Below, piece after piece: positions 59,143-64,000 of a stretch of DNA of 64,000 nt. The notes below the pieces were generated by a model. That model was given only the letters and a program-made list of their open reading frames with translations, did no database searches and was not told the origin of the DNA. Numbering within the stretch: the first letter of the stretch is position 1; every line of letters begins with the position of its first letter. The translations under genes were made by a program, and so were the position numbers. The stretch lies in NCBI RefSeq assembly GCF_004769555.1, contig NZ_RQFY01000001.1, positions 248,001 to 312,000 of the forward strand. The letters are read 5' to 3'. The stretch is from Leptospira koniambonensis. GTDB lineage: Bacteria > Spirochaetota > Leptospiria > Leptospirales > Leptospiraceae.

Positions 59143-59447
59143 TTTTCTCCCGAGGAGATCTAGGATATTTTCAATCAACCATAAGAACGCAAAACTACGT
59201 TATGCGACCTTACAAAAGTACAATAAGCTTTAGGTTATTACTAACCCGGTTCGGTTTCTTCGGAATTCCTCCTTGGAAAAGGAACCGGAAAAAAATTGGG
59301 GAAAGAAGAAGATTAGACCCGACGTTTTTCCTGTACCTTTTCGTTATAGTCCGCAAAGCAGGCTTCAAGAGCCGGAGCTTGCGACGGCGATTAGGGTCTG
59401 TAGACAACGATAGCCGCTAACGCGGCTTCGGAGTTTTACAGAAAAGT
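59143..59447. other. Intergenic stretch between the two flagellin genes
   Basis: Apart from a hairpin AGCCGC-TAAC-GCGGCT at 59412-59427, I see no gene or clear promoter. The promoter of the downstream flagellin probably lies here on the minus strand, unless both are co-transcribed. Short open frames on both strands lack ribosome sites and family resemblance. Confidence 0.4.
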
Positions 59448-59484
59448 TCCCGGTGCGGGAGCATCACTGCTCCCGCTGCCGGAA
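59448..59484 (-). terminator. Hairpin terminator after the upstream flagellin gene
   Basis: GCGGGAGCA (59455-59463) pairs with TGCTCCCGC (59468-59476), extended by an outer TTCC/GGAA part. On the minus strand a T-rich TTTTCTG follows. It ends or attenuates transcription between the two flagellins. Confidence 0.75.
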
Positions 59485-59492
59485 AGTCCTAA

Positions 59493-60338
<846 letters not shown>

Positions 60339-60740
60339 TTGTTTCCTCCTTGAAACTGAGATCATGAGCCCGGCGTCCGTGCCGGGATCTGTGCTGGTTT
60401 GGTTTTGGTCTTTTTTCTATATGTTTAAATGAAGGCTGAGATCTGGGATAAACCTAGAAATTCAGGGTTTCCTTCAGATATATCTTCGGTGAAGCACATG
60501 GCCTAGATTAATTTTGACGAAAATGAAGATTTTCGCTAATTTTAGCTATTTTTTGATGATTTTTAGCGATTTTTAAAGAAAGGAAGGAAATAGATTTGGA
60601 GAAATTTTCTAAAAAATTTTCCTTTTTTGGGCTCATCTAAAGTTTCGAGAAAACCGGAAATTTCCATAAGCATTTTTTTTATTTTTAGAAGAAGTTTCCG
60701 AATTCGTAACAAATCTTCCTAATCTAACCCTTCCCTGAAA
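60339..60740 (-). promoter_or_regulatory. Leader and upstream region of the upstream flagellin gene
   Basis: On the minus strand CCCGGC-ACGGAC-GCCGGG (60369-60386) is a 6-bp stem with hexaloop ACGGAC, 31-48 bases before the ATG. The AAGGAGG ribosome site is at 60345-60351. Further up, the region is AT-rich with a weaker hairpin CGAAAAT/ATTTTCG at 60518-60535. I cannot assign a sigma-28 or sigma-70 promoter with confidence. No gene is evident. Confidence 0.6.
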
Positions 60741-61451
60741 TTAAAAGCCCCTCCCCTGTAATGATCCTCTGACAGAATTAGAATTTAAACTCATTCCTCC
60801 CAATGATAATGCGAGAAGATAAGCGAGAAACATTCCACAGGATAAGAATCCGATCACTAAAAATAATTTCCAATTACCATATACAATATTCAGAAAGCCC
60901 CAAGAATCTAAAAAAAGAGACTGAGGATTTGCAATTAGGTCCCAGGAATTCCATCTATAAAATCTACCAATACAAACTCCCAAGATTGTGATTGGAGAAA
61001 TTAAAACAACAAAAGCCCAGCCAAACCAATGATTGGTCTTATCATTCAAAACTAATTGTATCATTCTCAAAGATATAAAACCTGAAAATAATCCACACCA
61101 GGAAAAAGAAAAGATCATCAGTATATCAAACCAGATTGGAATCGAATTCCTGAGCCTTAAATGGACGAAATCTGTAACAATATAAGGAGCATTAGGAAAA
61201 AATAATAACCAAAGCCCTAATAAAATAAAAAAGAATAAACCTATTCTGCGATTTCTAAATTCATAATATGCGTAGATGAAATATGAGATAACTAAGGGAA
61301 CTATTGCTAAAAATAAATTCCAAACTAAAAAAGAGAAACTTTTCTCTCTGGAAACTGAGATACGCATCGCAACTAAAAATACGCTAACAAAACAACTTAA
61401 AGAAAATACAAACAATTGTTGGATAAAAGGAATTTTACTGATTAATTTCAT
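60741..61451 (-). CDS. DUF1361 membrane protein
   Basis: A 236-residue protein with about seven hydrophobic segments. LFFPNAPYIVTDFVHLRLR near residue 83 is the DUF1361 signature, followed by WFDILMIFSFSWCGLFSGF and the WAFVVLISPITILGV segment. No function is known for the family. It lies 67 bp downstream of creD on the same strand and 400 bp before the flagellin start; it may be co-transcribed with the Cre genes. Confidence 0.78.
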   Translation of the reverse strand: MKLISKIPFIQQLFVFSLSCFVSVFLVAMRISVSREKSFSFLVWNLFLAIVPLVISYFIYAYYEFRNRRIGLFFFILLGLWLLFFPNAPYIVTDFVHLRLRNSIPIWFDILMIFSFSWCGLFSGFISLRMIQLVLNDKTNHWFGWAFVVLISPITILGVCIGRFYRWNSWDLIANPQSLFLDSWGFLNIVYGNWKLFLVIGFLSCGMFLAYLLALSLGGMSLNSNSVRGSLQGRGF

Positions 61452-61518
61452 AATAATTTAACCTGGCAAAAATTCTTTCAGGGAAGATCTAAATCATCCC
61501 TGAAAGAAAATAAAAGTA

Positions 61519-62853
61519 TTAAGCTGGTATTTGATCCTCTTTCGTTCCGAAAGAATACCAATCTATGTTTCGAGTGAGATGCATAAGTCCAGCTAAGGCA
61601 AAAAATACTGCTAAAGAGCCTAAAAGTAATGCATTCTCTTCCGAGGCAAGGATCACATATAAGAAGGTATAAAGAATCGTAAAATACCCTCCTGCCAGAT
61701 ACCCCCTTTTTTTATCTTTTAACACGGACGTAGCGTAATAAGATATCAATCCAGATACAGAAACGGATGCGCATATATAAGCTAAATTAAATCCAATATG
61801 TTCCGAAAGAGAAAGATTCAAAACATAGAATACCAGCATCGCCGCTCCGATCATTAAATACTGAAGAGGATGTAAGGTTTTTCCCCCGAAAATTTCCAAA
61901 AGGAAAAATAAAGCAAAACTTGCCATCAAAAACAAGATCGCATACTTCAAAGATCTTTCGGATTTCAAATAATGATCGGCAGGAATAATAAAACGAACTC
62001 CATATGCAGAATTTATAATAGATTCCGTATAAGAACCGGTCATGTCCTGGATCACTTGCGGGTAATTTCTTGCAAAATAAGAAGATTCCCAGGCGGCGTT
62101 AAATCCTTTTTCAGATACGGATCTTTCGCTTGGAAGGATCGAACCCTCGAAGGACGGATCTTTCCAGTCTGAGTGCATTTTAATAGAACTACTCTTTCCG
62201 ACAGGAGCCACATAAATAGAATCAGATCCTTTTAAAGGAATATTTAATGAAAAGGAGATATTACCATTCCCTTCCTTAGGATTTAGTTTGGTATGAAGTC
62301 CTGCTGGGAAAAGATAAGAAGAAGATCCTGGCTGCAATGAAGTTTCATTTCCAGCCACATTGAATTTTACATCCTTACCTATTCCTTTTGGATCAGAAAC
62401 AGATAGAATTACTCTTGCCTGAGACCATAAAATGGTTTTGGTCCGAGCTGGAAAATCAGTAATAGAAGGAGATTTAAAAGACCCTTCCATCTTAAAATCT
62501 CCAGAAAATAGTACAGTTTCGTAAATGGACCTTTTTCTTTTTTCTGCCTTCAAATTGGAATCAACGGTTAGATTCTCTGGCAGAATAAAAACTTCTCCAC
62601 TTTCGCTATCTACTTCTTCCTCGTCTTGGACAGTCTTTTTAGTTTTTTCTAATTTGTATGGGATTACCAAAAATGGTCCTGCAATTACTTGGCTTGCACC
62701 CCATTTGGAATTCATCTCTTGTACGGCTTCTCTAGATCTATCCTGTCTTTCACTTACAAGGGATCCCATCATAAACAAAGGGATCACGAATCCGAACAAC
62801 ATCCCACCTAGAATAAATACTCTAACACCTATAGAGGTTTTTAATTTGCTCAT
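61519..62853 (-). CDS. creD: Inner-membrane protein CreD
   Basis: A 444-residue protein. One N-terminal membrane helix (RVFILGGMLFGFVIPLFMMG), a large periplasmic domain (about 40-290: GASQVIAGPFLVIPY, NAAWESSYFARNYPQ), then about five to six membrane helices with HPLQYLMIGAAMLVFYVLNL and SEHIGFNLAYICAS. This is the CreD layout. CreD is an envelope-stress output of CreBC in enterobacteria and Pseudomonas. creC is directly upstream. Confidence 0.92.
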   Translation of the reverse strand: MSKLKTSIGVRVFILGGMLFGFVIPLFMMGSLVSERQDRSREAVQEMNSKWGASQVIAGPFLVIPYKLEKTKKTVQDEEEVDSESGEVFILPENLTVDSNLKAEKRKRSIYETVLFSGDFKMEGSFKSPSITDFPARTKTILWSQARVILSVSDPKGIGKDVKFNVAGNETSLQPGSSSYLFPAGLHTKLNPKEGNGNISFSLNIPLKGSDSIYVAPVGKSSSIKMHSDWKDPSFEGSILPSERSVSEKGFNAAWESSYFARNYPQVIQDMTGSYTESIINSAYGVRFIIPADHYLKSERSLKYAILFLMASFALFFLLEIFGGKTLHPLQYLMIGAAMLVFYVLNLSLSEHIGFNLAYICASVSVSGLISYYATSVLKDKKRGYLAGGYFTILYTFLYVILASEENALLLGSLAVFFALAGLMHLTRNIDWYSFGTKEDQIPA

Positions 62854-62935
62854 CTATCACTCCTTGCCAGAAAGTATCTGCTATCTGAGTGATTTGATTA
62901 TGAGTGAATTGTGTGGATTATGTGAGGAACCGGGC

Positions 62936-64000
62936 TTACGACCTGATTGGCAGGAAAAAAAGTGAAATCACTCCCTTCTCCCAATTGTTTATTTCTACCC
63001 GTCCTGAATGTAAATCAGCTACTTCTCGAACGAATGTTAGACCTAAACCAGAACTTTTTCTGCCGGTATCAGGTCTAGGCAAAGAGTAAAATCTTTCAAA
63101 AATCCTTTCTAGGGCGTAATCAGGAATATTCGGCCCCTCATTCCTGATCTCCATAAACCATTCTTTGTTTTCTAAAAGTCCGGTATTGATACTGATATCA
63201 GCATTTGCATAAGAAAAATCTAAAGCATTTTGTAAAAGATTTCGAAATGTTGTAATTAAAAAGAAACGATTTCCATCTATAAAAACATCTGGTCCGGACA
63301 AGTTCAACTTTATCTTTTTCCTATCTGCTTCCGGAGTCAAAGAATCCAGAACTTCTTGGACAAGTTCCTTCATGTTCAATCCGGTTTGTAACTCCAGAGT
63401 GGATACATTCTCCAAAGCACTTAGCTCTAATAGTTTTTCGATTACTGTTTGTATCCTTTTACTTTCTAATTGGACATTTTGCAAAAGGGGTTTTAGCCTT
63501 TTCGGATCCTCAGATAATAATTCCACAGAAGCAAGAATAGAAGATAAAGGGCTTTTTATCTCGTGAGTCAAAACCTGTATATAATTCTCTACATATTCTT
63601 TTCCCGCAATCTCACGTACGAGCTGATCCATCTGCTCTCCCAATTCTCTAATTTCGGGAACTCCTATCTTAGGTAGGCTTGGTCTTTTTTTGGAACGTAA
63701 GGAAGAAACATAAGCGGATAATTTTCGAATTGGAGAGAAGATGAAGTAAACTGCGATACAGAAAACGAGAGAGATAAAGACTGCAACAAAAAGACTTATC
63801 TTGTAAAACTTCTCCTTAGCAAAATCAATAAAAGGTAAAATACTTCCCTTAGGTTTTATTATAGTAAGAACGCCAGTTATTTTTCCTTTAAAGTAGATAG
63901 GTGCTGCAATGAATATTGCACTTTCTGTATCTGAAGCTCCTAGTTTACTAGATCTAACTCCATATTTTCCCTTTAAGGTAAGGAAAACGTCGTTGTATCT
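62936..64000 (-). CDS. creC: Sensor histidine kinase CreC, 5' end outside window
   Basis: The reading frame stays open to the window edge, giving at least 354 residues; a TTG at 63643 is internal, not the start. Visible order: sensor part (NDVFLTLKGKYGVRSS, AAPIYFKGKITGVLTI), a membrane span (LFVAVFISLVFCIAVYFI), HAMP-like linker, H-box LTHEIKSPLSSIL and the ATP-binding region with GLGLTFVREVADLH. The sensor motifs resemble E. coli CreC closely. It should phosphorylate a CreB-type regulator, presumably encoded just beyond the window. Confidence 0.92.
   Translation of the reverse strand, partial: RYNDVFLTLKGKYGVRSSKLGASDTESAIFIAAPIYFKGKITGVLTIIKPKGSILPFIDFAKEKFYKISLFVAVFISLVFCIAVYFIFSPIRKLSAYVSSLRSKKRPSLPKIGVPEIRELGEQMDQLVREIAGKEYVENYIQVLTHEIKSPLSSILASVELLSEDPKRLKPLLQNVQLESKRIQTVIEKLLELSALENVSTLELQTGLNMKELVQEVLDSLTPEADRKKIKLNLSGPDVFIDGNRFFLITTFRNLLQNALDFSYANADISINTGLLENKEWFMEIRNEGPNIPDYALERIFERFYSLPRPDTGRKSSGLGLTFVREVADLHSGRVEINNWEKGVISLFFLPIRS

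Noticed and set aside
59195..59235. TAAAGCTT followed by GTCGCATAA on the minus strand as a sigma-28 promoter
   Set aside because: The gap between boxes is about five bases too long and the -10 is poor; not enough to call.
59210..59407. Basic 65-codon open frame between the flagellins
   Set aside because: No ribosome site or resemblance; an overlapping open frame on the other strand is equally long.
60640..60647. TAAAGTTT resembling a sigma-28 -35 box near the flagellin genes
   Set aside because: It is on the plus strand, while the flagellins are on the minus strand, and no GCCGATAA lies at the right distance.
62936..63643. Histidine kinase starting at TTG 63643
   Set aside because: The frame continues upstream with CreC-like sensor, membrane and HAMP sequence to the window edge, so that TTG is internal.

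Overview
The window is a contiguous piece of a Leptospira chromosome. The assignment rests on gene content: two FlaB endoflagellins, a LipL46-type lipoprotein gene nearby, a probable flagellar coiling protein FcpB, an L. biflexa-like SemiSWEET, lipoproteins with loose lipoboxes, and met and leu gene arrangements I associate with this genus. Base composition looks moderate (about 40 % G+C by eye, not computed). That would fit a higher-GC clade better than L. interrogans, but this is only an inference. I see no insertion sequence, prophage, CRISPR array or rRNA operon. The content is mostly core metabolism, envelope and motility genes.

Layout. 0-9.3 kb: two glutaredoxin genes run into a seven-gene minus-strand operon (ECF sigma factor, FemAB-like protein, ClpS, ClpA, gamma-glutamyltransferase, GshA, ATP-grasp ligase), which together form a glutathione and proteolysis locus. 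A divergent NrsF-like membrane protein is a likely anti-sigma factor. 10-15 kb: a DNA2-type helicase and a leuC-leuD-cysK-like operon. 15-21.7 kb: envelope genes (FHA/vWA protein, ABC ATPase, GmhA, glycosyltransferase, O-antigen ligase-like protein), then tRNA-Leu(TAA) and tRNA-Cys(GCA). 22-26.5 kb: a UPF0598-family protein, a eukaryote-like GMP synthase, QueF overlapping SemiSWEET, a FecR-domain lipoprotein and a ferredoxin.

26.6-38.7 kb: fliM, argH, a cyclophilin lipoprotein, an NfeD gene followed by two stomatin-like genes, fliN, an AAA ATPase, a probable fcpB, and rsmE. 38.7-45.6 kb: a predicted outer-membrane barrel, the methionine genes metY, metX and metW with structured leaders, an orphan antitoxin set between short dispersed repeats, and ddl. 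45.6-49.4 kb: an aromatic-rich exported protein and MlaE-MlaF-MlaD lipid transport genes. 49.4-57.1 kb: a dehydrogenase, a DUF2157/GDYXXLXY pair, a NamZ/DUF2797/M48 cluster and the LipL46-like gene. 57.1-58.1 kb: an ArsR/SRPBCC pair. 58.2-60.4 kb: two flagellin genes with matching hairpins in their leaders. 60.7-64 kb: a DUF1361 protein, CreD, and CreC, which runs off the window end.

The signals most worth follow-up are non-coding. Both flagellin leaders have a GGA-hexaloop hairpin upstream of a GGAG Shine-Dalgarno, the two-site arrangement of CsrA-controlled flagellin mRNAs. The metY-metX spacer has competing stems. The arsR promoter looks leaderless and is filled with palindromes. The best coding-level observation is the sigma/ClpAS/glutathione operon with a split GshF.
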